Below the pieces are notes generated by a model. It saw nothing but the letters and a program-made list of their open reading frames with translations. It was not told the DNA's origin and made no database searches. The translations under genes and the position numbers were made by a program. Positions 7,784 through 14,083 of a DNA stretch of 15,395 nucleotides are shown here, one piece after another. Where the stretch lies: the NCBI GenBank assembly GCA_964624625.1, contig CAZUXW010000073.1:1-15395 (forward strand), written 5' to 3'. The first letter of the stretch is position 1; every line of letters starts with the position of its first letter. This DNA comes from PALSA-1180 sp964624625 (GTDB lineage Bacteria > Oederibacteriota > Muellerivitia > Muellerivitales > Muellerivitaceae).

Positions 7784-8335
7784 TTATTTCTTTTCGATAT
7801 TCGAGACTATATCAAAGGTAATGGTCCCCGTTTTTTCTCTCATCCTCGCCTTTTTATCAAGGGGGGCGAATTCCCAATGGCTCAATGATTCATAGGCAAT
7901 TTTGTCCAATTCAGGATAACCCGAACCCTTTTCCACCCCAAGGGTCCCCTCCTTAATGTGTCCATCCGGAAGAACCGTCAGACGGAAGCAAACATGGGCC
8001 TCGACTTTCCCCATTTTGTCGGCCCACCCCGAGAAACCGGAAAATTCCGAATGGGTAATTTTCCGGTGGGTAATGTTGCCGCCCCTTCGGAAGCCGAAAA
8101 CGGCACCGGTTTTTGGATTTAGGTGGTGATTCCGTTCATACCTATACATTTGATCATCCGGGATTGGCGTTCCATTGATGATCAGTTTCGTCTTTTTCGG
8201 TGAACCCTCGGTTGAAACAGGAGTAATGGAAGAAGACAAAGCGGGGCTGGGAGTAACCTCCTGGGCCGACACCCGAAAACTACCGGCGAGCTGAAAAAAT
8301 AAAAAGGCAAAAAGGATGAAGGGAAATTTTTTCAT
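7784..8335 (-). CDS. Exported protein with TonB-type C-terminal domain
   Basis: 183 aa from the ATG at 8335. Starts at 8368 (ATG) or 8371 (TTG) are possible, but the signal sequence MKKFPFILFAFLFFQLAGSF begins at 8335 and ends near VSA/Q. None of the starts has a good Shine-Dalgarno. A Ser/Thr/Pro stretch follows, and the C-terminal half matches the TonB C-terminal fold: VCFRLTVLPDGHIKEGTL, GSGYPELDKIAYESLSHWEF, then AP.DKKAR and a last strand TITFDIV. Classical TonB is anchored by an uncleaved helix, has a long Pro-rich spacer and works with ExbB/ExbD. Here the signal looks cleavable, the spacer is short, and no exb genes are in the window. It is better read as a TonB-C-family periplasmic protein than as an energy transducer. 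Confidence 0.7.
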   Translation of the reverse strand: MKKFPFILFAFLFFQLAGSFRVSAQEVTPSPALSSSITPVSTEGSPKKTKLIINGTPIPDDQMYRYERNHHLNPKTGAVFGFRRGGNITHRKITHSEFSGFSGWADKMGKVEAHVCFRLTVLPDGHIKEGTLGVEKGSGYPELDKIAYESLSHWEFAPLDKKARMREKTGTITFDIVSNIEKK

Positions 8336-8390
8336 CGTGATTTTGGGCTCGGTATTTGGGTCAGACATCAATTAAAAACATTTGTGAAAC

Positions 8391-8433
8391 AAGGGGCCCG
8401 GCTTGAAAAAGGAAATTTCCAGCCTGACTCCTT
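8391..8433. repeat. Family A palindromic repeat, copy A4 (short, inverted relative to the others)
   Basis: The left arm AAGGGGCCCGGCTTGAAAAA (8391-8410) and right arm TTTCCAGCCTGACTCCTT (8416-8433) form an imperfect palindrome with a tiny loop. The leading part, with TGTGAAACAA in front, matches the reverse complement of copy A2 and its flank. The central spacer of the longer copies is mostly missing. It lies 15 bp past the DUF1554 gene stop. Confidence 0.6.
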
Positions 8434-8447
8434 CGTTCCTGGTGTCC

Positions 8448-9047
8448 TTATTTTTCAAAACAATAAAGGCAATGGGTATAAACACTGCAATTATTGTTGG
8501 AGGCATTGAGCCAATATTGATTATTGCTTGAGTTGTCCTGTCCCATGATGCCCAGATAGTTCGGGTTGACGCTGGTCCAGTCCTGGCAGGTGTATCCCGA
8601 GGTGCTGATGACGCCGCCTGGGGCGCTGCCGGTCCAAACCGACAGGTAGTCCTGGACTTGGCCGAATTCATTTATATTGAGCGTCGTTAGCGGGGCAAAA
8701 ACACCGGCGATGTCGCTGGTACTGTTAAAAACCGTCGCCCCATCGAGACGGACCCAACGGGCGTTGGGAATCCGGCTGATGGCGTTGACCGTCGAAGTCG
8801 ACAAAAAAGCGACCCACTTCCCCCCCAGGGTGGCGGCCGCCGCCCTGGCGGCGCAAATGGAATCCCCGCCAACTAGTCCGCCGAAATTAGGTGCATAGGT
8901 AAGGGAAGTCACAAACAGGCGTTTGGTGGCCAAGGGAGTGGGCGTGGGGGTTGGTCCATGGCCTTTGGGATTGATGTAATCGGGGTCGCAGCCCATGATC
9001 AGAAGGGATCCGAGCAAGCCAAAAGAAAACAAAGCGGTTCTTTTCAT
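8448..9047 (-). CDS. DUF1554-family lipoprotein
   Basis: 199 aa. A lipoprotein signal ends in SLLIMGC, with lipidation at C20 and the following residues DPD. A short PTPTPTP linker (about 33-38) follows. The remainder fits the DUF1554 family, known from Leptospira and many environmental bacteria and related to the collagen endostatin/C-type-lectin-like fold: RLFVTSLTYAPNFGGLVGGD, SICAARAAA, GGKWVAFLSTST, ARWVRLDG, VWTGSAPGG, TCQDWTSVNP and the terminal CLYCFEK. The Cys positions suit internal disulfides. Such proteins are surface or periplasmic and of unknown ligand. Asp at +2 after the lipidated Cys is the inner-membrane retention signal in enterobacteria; whether it works that way here is unknown. 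GAGG lies upstream of the ATG at some distance. Confidence 0.8.
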   Translation of the reverse strand: MKRTALFSFGLLGSLLIMGCDPDYINPKGHGPTPTPTPLATKRLFVTSLTYAPNFGGLVGGDSICAARAAAATLGGKWVAFLSTSTVNAISRIPNARWVRLDGATVFNSTSDIAGVFAPLTTLNINEFGQVQDYLSVWTGSAPGGVISTSGYTCQDWTSVNPNYLGIMGQDNSSNNQYWLNASNNNCSVYTHCLYCFEK

Positions 9048-9218
9048 TTTATATAACCTCGCGTCAATGGGGTTACTTCAACCAGGCCCCAATATACCGA
9101 AAAAAACCGGCAAGGAGCATAGGATAAAACAGCGAGGGATTGAAGTTTTGTGCCAAATAATGATCATAATTTGAACCTGAAACCTTCACCTTCCCAATCC
9201 TTCAAACAGGTTGGGAAA

Positions 9219-9295
9219 AAAGGGGTCATCCTTGAAAAAAGAAAATATGCAACCGAGGTCTTCTTAAATTTTCTATTTTCAAGTCTGACCCCTTT
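9219..9295. repeat. Family A palindromic repeat, copy A1 (77 bp)
   Basis: Arms of 28 nt at 9219-9246 and 9268-9295 match inverted at 25 of 28 positions (outer part AAAGGGGTCA..CTTGAAAA). The 21-nt centre contains ACCGAGGTCTTCTT, related to the centres of A2 and A3. It sits between divergent genes in the otherwise gene-free 9048-9425 gap, whose only other visible content is the plus-strand promoter. It is MITE- or REP-like. Confidence 0.75.
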
Positions 9296-9351
9296 GTTCA
9301 TAACCGCCGATCCCCCTTAAAAACAGATGGGTTTCACCGCGGTTACTTTAA

Positions 9352-9380
9352 TTGGCAAACCCGGCAAGTCTCTTTATAGT
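9352..9380 (+). promoter_or_regulatory. Sigma70-type promoter of the LPG_synthase_TM-RDD gene
   Basis: TTGGCA (9352-9357), a 17-bp spacer, then TATAGT (9375-9380). Transcription from about 9387 begins after the most upstream in-frame ATG (9327), which supports the start at 9426 for the gene. Confidence 0.6.
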
Positions 9381-9425
9381 AAGGCTGTCTCAGGCGAGTT
9401 TATCAATAAATTTCCAAGGACTTTT

Positions 9426-10838
9426 ATGAAAGACAAGTCGGTAAAGTTCCGGTGGTTTTTCCTGGGTCTCGGGTTCATCTATCTCCTTTCGTCCTTTTTC
9501 CTCTTACCACTTAGGGTCGACCTTCGCCAGCTTTCCCCTCACCTTGGGGGCTTCGCGGAAGCCGTCGCCCTTCTGGCATTTTCCCTCCTCCTCAATAGCT
9601 TGGGGTTGTGGATTTTACTTTCGCCATGGCGGAAATTCTTTTCCCTTGGGAACTGCATCCTAGCCACCTTGGCGGGTTATTTCTGGGGACAACTGACGGG
9701 CTGGCCCTTGGGGTTGGGAGCCGCCTTCATCATTCTCTACGAGGGGTCCGGGGCCCCCGTGGAAAACCTTTTGGCCGGTCTCTTGACCAACCAATTCCTC
9801 CAATTCGCCTTAACCCTCGGACTGGCGGGCTTGGGAGCCAATTTTTTTTCAAGTACGATCCCCCAAATCATTATCATTCCGGTACTCGGTTCCTTGATTT
9901 TGGCAAGCCTGGCTTTTTTCCTTTTCCTGGAGGTACCAGGGGGAACCCTGTTACGCAAGTTCTTCGCCGGGGATGGTTCAGCCGAACCCGCCAGGAAAAC
10001 CCGCGCAGCCTTCGACCGCTATTACAACGCGGTGAGGACTCTTTTGCTTCCCGCGCTTCCAGCGTTGGTCTTGGCCATTCTCGCCGTCTTGGTCCAAGGG
10101 GTGGGTTATGGCTTGCTGGCTAACAGCCTAGGAGGAACCCCGGATTGGACCAGGCTGGTTGCGGCGACAACCCTGGTCAAATGCACGCACTTCCTTCCCA
10201 ATTTCCCGGGCGGAGTGGGGGTTCGTGAAGCGTTTCTGGTGAAACTTCTCAGCCCCTTTTGGACCGCCGGACCTAGCCTAATCTATGGTTTTTGCCTGAC
10301 CGCCACCATCCCCCTGCTGAGTGCTTTGGGTTTCGCCGCCTTTGCGGCCAAAAAAATCCATTGGGAACAGTGGCTTTGGCCCGAGCGAAAAACTAGGACT
10401 TCGGAGGAGAAATTGGCCACTCCCGTGGAACGTTTGGCGGCCATTTTGATGGATGGTCTATTCTGGGTGACCCCCGCTTCCCTATTCGCGGTTGTGGGTG
10501 AGGCTTTTGTTTCGGCGGCCCCGCTGGTTTCGTCCGGGCTGTTCGCCTTGACCTTGGTTTGGACCGTGGGTTTCGGCTTGTTTCAGGCTGTTAAGCTCCA
10601 TAATTTCGGTTGGACGGTCGGAAAAAAGATCATGGGCATCCGCATTGTCAGCGTCACCACCGGTAAAAACGGCGGCTTTACCCAAAACGTTATTTTGCGT
10701 TATCTATTTCCGGCGGTGCTGATACCCTTCTCATCCCTTTTGACCCTATTCATCGACGGCCTTTTCATAGTGCGCAAGGACCGTCGTTGCCTGCACGACC
10801 TAGTCGCGGGGACCGAAGTCATCAAGATCAAGGCTTAG
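9426..10838 (+). CDS. Integral membrane protein: LPG_synthase_TM (UPF0104-type) region fused to RDD domain
   Basis: 470 aa from the ATG at 9426, chosen for AAGGA five bases upstream and the promoter just before it; an in-frame ATG at 9327 lacks both. Residues 1 to about 320 are a run of hydrophobic helices with FLPNFPGGVGVREA at about 255-270. That is the signature of the lysylphosphatidylglycerol synthetase membrane region (PF03706, YbhN/UPF0104 proteins). The cytosolic aminoacyl-transferase domain that makes lysyl-PG is absent, so lysyl transfer is not expected. From about 335 to the end lies an RDD domain: ERLAAILMDGLFW with the conserved Arg and Asp, HNFGWTVGKKIMGIRIV, and the closing CLHDLVAGTEVI. 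RDD proteins are small membrane proteins of mostly unknown, sometimes ion-transport, function. The fusion suggests a lipid- or envelope-related transporter or flippase, which is inference. The gene stands alone on its strand. Confidence 0.8.
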   Translation: MKDKSVKFRWFFLGLGFIYLLSSFFLLPLRVDLRQLSPHLGGFAEAVALLAFSLLLNSLGLWILLSPWRKFFSLGNCILATLAGYFWGQLTGWPLGLGAAFIILYEGSGAPVENLLAGLLTNQFLQFALTLGLAGLGANFFSSTIPQIIIIPVLGSLILASLAFFLFLEVPGGTLLRKFFAGDGSAEPARKTRAAFDRYYNAVRTLLLPALPALVLAILAVLVQGVGYGLLANSLGGTPDWTRLVAATTLVKCTHFLPNFPGGVGVREAFLVKLLSPFWTAGPSLIYGFCLTATIPLLSALGFAAFAAKKIHWEQWLWPERKTRTSEEKLATPVERLAAILMDGLFWVTPASLFAVVGEAFVSAAPLVSSGLFALTLVWTVGFGLFQAVKLHNFGWTVGKKIMGIRIVSVTTGKNGGFTQNVILRYLFPAVLIPFSSLLTLFIDGLFIVRKDRRCLHDLVAGTEVIKIKA

Positions 10839-10849
10839 CGGTTCCGGAG

Positions 10850-10866
10850 CCGGATCATTCATCCGG
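10850..10866 (+). terminator. Hairpin just after the LPG_synthase_TM-RDD gene
   Basis: CCGGAT (10850-10855), a 5-nt loop and ATCCGG (10861-10866), then TTTCCT. It begins 12 nt after the stop. The T-run is poor, so it may be only an RNA-stabilising stem, with the real terminator at 10923-10947. Confidence 0.35.
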
Positions 10867-10922
10867 TTTCCTAACAACAGGGTCAGGCAGCTTTAGGCAA
10901 GGGGCTGGAGGAATTGTAATAT

Positions 10923-10947
10923 AAAGGGCGGCTTGAAGGCCGTCCTT
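10923..10947. terminator. Likely bidirectional terminator between convergent genes
   Basis: GGGCGGC (10926-10932) pairs with GCCGTCC (10939-10945) with one G-U pair. Flanking AAA and TT extend the stem slightly. Read on the minus strand, TTTATATT follows, which suits the NHL lipoprotein gene. On the plus strand the tail is TTGGGTTTGGGTT, which is weaker. Confidence 0.55.
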
Positions 10948-10973
10948 GGGTTTGGGTTAATGCCCTGGAAGCG

Positions 10974-11900
10974 TCAATGGAATACAACGATCTGGCTGTT
11001 GTACCAGTCGGAAACGTAATATTTCCCCCCGGCAATCTCAATGTCCTCGGGATAGCTTAATATGCCCGCGCCAAAGGTGCCGATTTTAGCGCCCGCCGCG
11101 TTAAACACGAACACCTTGCCCGCTCCCTCATCGGTCACCAAAATGGTTCCATCGGCCAGCACCTTGACGTCGGTGGGAATTGAAAAACTGGTCGAGGTTA
11201 AGGTTTTGATATGGGCACCCCCGGCGGTGTATTCCTCGACCTTGGTTCCAAAGTAATCCGCGACCCAGACATTGCCGACCGCGTCGAGGGAACATTGATA
11301 GGCGTTGACCAAAGTTCCCGAACCGCTCTGGCCGAAATGGCCGGTCAAGGTAAAGGTGGGAACCGTCGGGGTCCCGCCGATATGGTAAATATAGCCGCCG
11401 CCGCTGAAGTCCGTCACGAAGGCCGTGACCCCCGCGCAATTAATGGCAATCCCCCGGACATCGCTGCCCCCGGCGGTAATTTCGGTTAAATAATTTCCGG
11501 AGCTGTTAAAAACAACCAGGCGGCCGTTGTTCGCGTCGGCAACATAGATATTGCCCGTGATGGGGTCCGCGTTGACTCCCCAAGAGGCGTAGAAGGTGTC
11601 GCTGGTATTGAAGGTGGTAATGCTGGTCACCGCGGCTCCCGCCGTGGTCCATTCTTGGAAAGTACCATTCCCTTGGTCGGTGATCCAAATATTGCCGCCT
11701 GAAAAGATCATGCCGGCCGGGTTGGTAAAATTGGAGGAACTCCCGATGGTCGCGAAAGCGCTCAAGCCGCTGTAGTTAATAGTGGGCGTGGGAGTCGGCG
11801 CAGCCGGCGCGGTCGGGGCAGGCGAGCACGAAATCAAGGAAGCGGAAACAAACCCAGCCAGAAGGATAAGGCCTGAAAATAACGCGATTATTTTTTTCAT
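10974..11900 (-). CDS. Lipoprotein with six NHL-type repeats (beta-propeller)
   Basis: 308 aa from the ATG at 11900, with AAAGGA upstream. The extended frame to 11957 would run into the promoter. The lipobox is LISC with lipidation at C25, followed by a PAPTAPAAPTPTPT linker. The rest divides into six repeats of roughly 40-50 residues with the NHL pattern, seen best in NIWITDQGNGTFQEW, GNIYVADANNGRLVVFNSSG, GNVWVADYFGTKVEEY, GTILVTDEGAGKVFVFNAAG and KYYVSDWYNSQIVVF. Six repeats fit a six-bladed propeller. NHL propellers bind proteins, RNA or glycans, or serve as enzyme scaffolds. No catalytic residues are recognised, and a surface binding role is inferred from the lipid anchor. The gene has its own promoter and terminator. 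Confidence 0.85.
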   Translation of the reverse strand: MKKIIALFSGLILLAGFVSASLISCSPAPTAPAAPTPTPTINYSGLSAFATIGSSSNFTNPAGMIFSGGNIWITDQGNGTFQEWTTAGAAVTSITTFNTSDTFYASWGVNADPITGNIYVADANNGRLVVFNSSGNYLTEITAGGSDVRGIAINCAGVTAFVTDFSGGGYIYHIGGTPTVPTFTLTGHFGQSGSGTLVNAYQCSLDAVGNVWVADYFGTKVEEYTAGGAHIKTLTSTSFSIPTDVKVLADGTILVTDEGAGKVFVFNAAGAKIGTFGAGILSYPEDIEIAGGKYYVSDWYNSQIVVFH

Positions 11901-11955
11901 CGATGAATCCTTTCGTGCGGGCGGGCGGCCAATCAAGGCCCTTGACCTGGGACTC

Positions 11956-11983
11956 ATTGTAGGGGCAAGGAGCTTGGACTCAA
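11956..11983 (-). promoter_or_regulatory. Promoter of the NHL lipoprotein gene
   Basis: On the minus strand, TTGAGT (11983-11978), a 16-bp spacer and TACAAT (11961-11956). The predicted start near 11949 leaves a leader of about 49 nt before the ATG. Confidence 0.5.
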
Positions 11984-12005
11984 AAGCTATAAATTTAAAA
12001 CATCA

Positions 12006-12076
12006 ATGTCAGATCTTGATTATCTATCAGCTACAAACCTACTCGCTTTTTTCAACAAATAATTAAGACCTGACAC
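12006..12076. repeat. Family B palindromic repeat, copy B1 (71 bp)
   Basis: ATGTCAGATCTTGATTAT (12006-12023) matches the inverted right end at 12059-12076 at 15 of 18 positions. The right end reads GTGTCAGGTCTTAATTAT on the minus strand. The same end occurs at 15377-15395. It is intergenic, non-coding and MITE- or REP-like. Confidence 0.6.
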
Positions 12077-12111
12077 CTATGTTTTGCTAAAAGGTTTCTG
12101 CAGGGGGGGCA

Positions 12112-12163
12112 GGACAACTTTCAACATTTTAACCCCGTTCTCAAATAATGTTGAATGTTGTCC
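12112..12163. repeat. 16-bp inverted repeat (hairpin C) abutting the IS3 element
   Basis: GGACAACTTTCAACAT (12112-12127) and ATGTTGAATGTTGTCC (12148-12163) pair at 15 of 16 positions around a 20-nt loop. The outer base of the right arm is the last base before the insertion sequence. The right arm's final TCC is the left copy of the target duplication, so the hairpin was there before the insertion. Confidence 0.65.
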
Positions 12164-12190
12164 TGGAGTTCCCCCGATTTAGTGGACAAC

Positions 12191-13012
12191 CTAGTTTAGC
12201 GTAGTTGTTCCTTCAAACTCCACCGGGCTTTTGTAGCCCAAGGTAGAATGCAATCTTTTCCTGTTGTAAAAAACCTCTATATATTCAAACAACTTAGTCT
12301 TTGCTTCTTCCTTCGTGTTGAACCGCACCGTTCTCACCAACTCCGCCTTCAATGTTTTGAAGAAACTTTCGACCACTGCATTGTCGTAGCAACTTCCTCT
12401 TTGATTCATTGAACTTTGAATCTGATGCTCCTTCAGTTCTGCCATAAAAGCCCTGGAAGAGTACTGGCTACCCTGATCGGAATGATGGATCGCCGGTGTT
12501 TGATCACCTCTTTCTTGAATCGCCATCTTCAAGGCATCGATCGCCAATTCTTCACGGAGATGGGATTGCATCGACCACCCAATAATTCGCCGCGAAAAAA
12601 GGTCCATCACCACCGCCAAGTATAACCACCCAGCTCCCGTTCGAAATTGGGTGATATCCGACGCCCAAATGTGATTGGGTTTCTGAACGTCGAAGTTTTG
12701 ATTCACCAGGTTAGTGGTCTCAAACCTCCCGTGGCCCGTCAGCGCCAATGTATGCCGCTTGTAGTAGTACTGCCTCAAGGCTCGAATACCAGCCATTTTC
12801 ATCAACCTAGCGATTCGATTGCGCCCCCAACCAAACCCTTCTTTCTTCAAGTCCGCGTGGACCCTCGGGGATCCGTAAGCCTTTCTGGATATCAAATAGA
12901 CTTCTCGAATCGCCTGTAAAACCAACAAGTTTTCTTTATCTCTCTTTGATGGTTTTCGATTCGACCAAGCGTAGTAACCGCTACGAGAAACCCCAAGAAC
13001 ACGGCACAACAT
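12191..13012 (-). CDS. IS3-family transposase OrfB (DDE integrase core)
   Basis: 273 aa. The N-terminus MLCRVLGVSRSGYYAW and the following helical part (HTH_21, to about residue 75) precede the retroviral-type integrase core (about 110-260). The catalytic residues are visible: D119 in WASDITQF, D179 in IHHSDQGSQY and E215 in DNAVVESFFKTLK. The D-to-E spacing of 35 residues is standard. The frame is open upstream of the ATG and encodes family-like sequence there (KFECIREQQAQYSVT). The working enzyme is therefore probably an OrfAB fusion made by a -1 frameshift from orfA, with the ATG of little or separate use. Its stop overlaps the inner end of the left terminal repeat. It cuts and joins the IS ends during transposition. 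Confidence 0.95.
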   Translation of the reverse strand: MLCRVLGVSRSGYYAWSNRKPSKRDKENLLVLQAIREVYLISRKAYGSPRVHADLKKEGFGWGRNRIARLMKMAGIRALRQYYYKRHTLALTGHGRFETTNLVNQNFDVQKPNHIWASDITQFRTGAGWLYLAVVMDLFSRRIIGWSMQSHLREELAIDALKMAIQERGDQTPAIHHSDQGSQYSSRAFMAELKEHQIQSSMNQRGSCYDNAVVESFFKTLKAELVRTVRFNTKEEAKTKLFEYIEVFYNRKRLHSTLGYKSPVEFEGTTTLN

Positions 13013-13014
13013 CG

Positions 13015-13365
13015 TTACGGAGTATTGGGCTTGTTGTTCTCGGATGCATTCGAATTTTTGGCTTCTTCCGCCGCGAAGAAAACTAGAGTTTTTTTTAAAA
13101 TGTCCCGTTCATCGGTGACTTTTTTAAGTTCCCGTCGCAACCGTATGATTTCAGTATTTTCAGAACTTTTGACACTCTTTCCTGTTTTTCCAGGAAAAGC
13201 TTTGGGGCCTTCTTTATGGATTTCATCACGCCAACGGTAAAGAAAGGCAGGGTTGATATTCAGATCACGGGCAACTTGGGTAACGGGCTTACCAGACTCA
13301 TTCGATAGTCGGACGGCCTCTAATTTAAACTCAAGGCTATATTTTCTATTGGTTCGATGCGCCAT
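13015..13365 (-). CDS. IS3-family OrfA (HTH DNA-binding protein)
   Basis: 116 aa from the ATG at 13365, which has a GGGGG tract about eight bases upstream. A GTG at 13374 is an alternative start but sits directly on that tract. The protein contains the HTH_Tnp_1 domain (YSLEFKLEAVRLSNESGK, then VTQVARDLNINPAFLYRW). A leucine-zipper-like coiled coil follows (IIRLRRELKKVTDERDILKK), which is used for dimerisation in IS3 elements. It binds the terminal repeats, regulates transposition and supplies the N-terminal part of the OrfAB fusion. Its stop is two bases before the OrfB ATG, and OrfB is in the -1 frame. Confidence 0.93.
   Translation of the reverse strand: MAHRTNRKYSLEFKLEAVRLSNESGKPVTQVARDLNINPAFLYRWRDEIHKEGPKAFPGKTGKSVKSSENTEIIRLRRELKKVTDERDILKKTLVFFAAEEAKNSNASENNKPNTP
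13090..13096 (-). other. Candidate programmed -1 frameshift site A AAA AAA
   Basis: On the minus strand orfA reads TTA AAA AAA AC within a run of eight A (13096-13089), giving an in-frame slippery heptamer. After a -1 slip the frame is open through to orfB. A second A-rich point (GCC AAA AAT, near 13054-13063) would join FFAAEEAK directly to KFECIREQ, which looks more like usual fusions. Which is used is undecided. Confidence 0.5.
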
Positions 13366-13431
13366 GACAGACACCCCCGTAAGCTGTATTCTACACTTAT
13401 ATCAGGTGTCCATTTTTTCAGGGGAAGTCCA

Positions 13432-13495
13432 TCCTGACCCCTTTGCTAAATATCCGGCCAAGGTTATCTTAAATTTTCTTTTTCAATTCTGACCC
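13432..13495. repeat. Family A palindromic repeat, copy A3, next to the IS3 element
   Basis: AAATATCCGGCCAAGG (13448-13463) plus the right arm AAATTTTCTTTTTCAATTCT with GACCC (13471-13495) match copy A2 closely. The left arm is replaced by TCCTGACCCCTTTG, which looks like the end of another copy. The element may therefore be composite or rearranged; the IS3 sits directly at its left. Confidence 0.6.
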
Positions 13496-13511
13496 ATTAT
13501 TCCCATCACTT

Positions 13512-13832
13512 CTACACTTTTTCTTTTGACGCCTGATCCATTGAAACTTCCGGCAGAACCTCGTGGGTGAAGCCAAACTTCAACCCAGGCGATTTTTGGG
13601 CCAGCGCCACGGCCTGTTCAAGACTTTCGGCCTCATAAACAATGATTCCCCCGATGTCCCCCCGGTATTCGTCGGTCTTCTTGGCGGTAACACTTTTTCC
13701 GCCCCTAATCGGCATCGCCATCAAGGGCTTCAACAAACCAACCCATTCCCCCATATCTTTGAGGTTCCGCTCTCTTTCACCCTCGGGTACTTCCGCCCCA
13801 TCCGTATGCCTCGAAATCAAAACAAATTTCAT
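13512..13832 (-). CDS. YCII/DGPF-family protein
   Basis: 106 aa, cytoplasmic. The N-terminus MKFVLISRHTDG, a central DMGEWVGLLKPLM helix, and DIGGIIVYEAESLEQAVALAQKSPGL, then HEVLPEV, follow the YCII fold (PF03795, a ferredoxin-like dimeric domain). The length is typical of single-domain members. Function in this family is mostly unknown; some members are linked to sigma factors of the ECF type or to small-molecule chemistry, but neither is seen here. The Shine-Dalgarno AAAGGAG before the ATG is strong. The gene is bracketed by family A repeats A3 and A2 in the same orientation and sits beside the IS3 element, with no obvious partner gene. Confidence 0.8.
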   Translation of the reverse strand: MKFVLISRHTDGAEVPEGERERNLKDMGEWVGLLKPLMAMPIRGGKSVTAKKTDEYRGDIGGIIVYEAESLEQAVALAQKSPGLKFGFTHEVLPEVSMDQASKEKV

Positions 13833-13870
13833 AATTTTCTCCTTTTGGTGTGTCGCTTTATTTTCATGGA

Positions 13871-13945
13871 AAAGGGGCCAGACTTTAAAAGAAAATATCC
13901 AGCCAAGGTTTTCTTAAAAATTCCTTTTTCAAGTCTGACCCCTTT
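13871..13945. repeat. Family A palindromic repeat, copy A2 (75 bp)
   Basis: The left arm AAAGGGGCCAGACTTTAAAA and the right arm ending CAAGTCTGACCCCTTT are inverted copies around the centre ATATCCAGCCAAGGTTTTCT. It is the clearest match to A3 in the centre and to A1 in the right arm. It lies in the gene-free 13833-14169 stretch together with B2 and a terminator. Confidence 0.75.
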
Positions 13946-13985
13946 GTTTCACATAGCATGCTATCCGGTTCATCAACGCATTGGG

Positions 13986-14026
13986 ATCAGACGTCAAAAA
14001 TATTTAAGTAATTGGTGCCTGACACC
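13986..14026. repeat. Family B-like end, copy B2
   Basis: GGTGCCTGACACC (14014-14026) reads GGTGTCAGGCACC on the other strand, the same outer word as B1 and B3. A weaker ATCAGACGTC lies at 13986-13995. It is likely a degenerate element or a solo end. Confidence 0.4.
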
Positions 14027-14083
14027 TTCCCTAACCATTCCAAAGACAAGTTTATAATTTGCCGGAAGCATTCCCAGTAAAAC

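Larger units (their letters stand above)
12164..13431 (-). mobile_element. Complete IS3-family insertion sequence, 1268 bp
   Basis: The terminal inverted repeats read TGGAGTTCCCCCGATTTAG + TGGACAACC at the left (12164-12191) and TGGACTTCCCCTGAAAAAA + TGGACACC at the right (13431-13405, read on the minus strand). They begin and end in TG..CA as is usual for the family. TCC flanks both ends (12161-12163 and 13432-13434), a 3-bp target duplication. It contains orfA and orfB with an intact DDE triad and no visible inactivating mutation. The length and two-frame arrangement are typical. Intact ends, target duplication and frames suggest fairly recent arrival and possible activity. Confidence 0.9.

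Noticed and set aside
9327..9425. N-terminal extension of the LPG_synthase_TM-RDD protein
   Set aside because: It has no Shine-Dalgarno, and a TTGGCA-17-TATAGT promoter lies inside it. The ATG at 9426 has AAGGA at the right distance and begins the membrane region cleanly.
9426..10838. Lysylphosphatidylglycerol synthase (MprF) activity
   Set aside because: Only the membrane region is present; the cytosolic aminoacyl-transferase domain is missing and replaced by RDD.
12112..12163. Hairpin C as a terminator of a gene
   Set aside because: No gene ends next to it before the IS arrived, and no T-run follows. It is better read as a palindromic element or insertion target.
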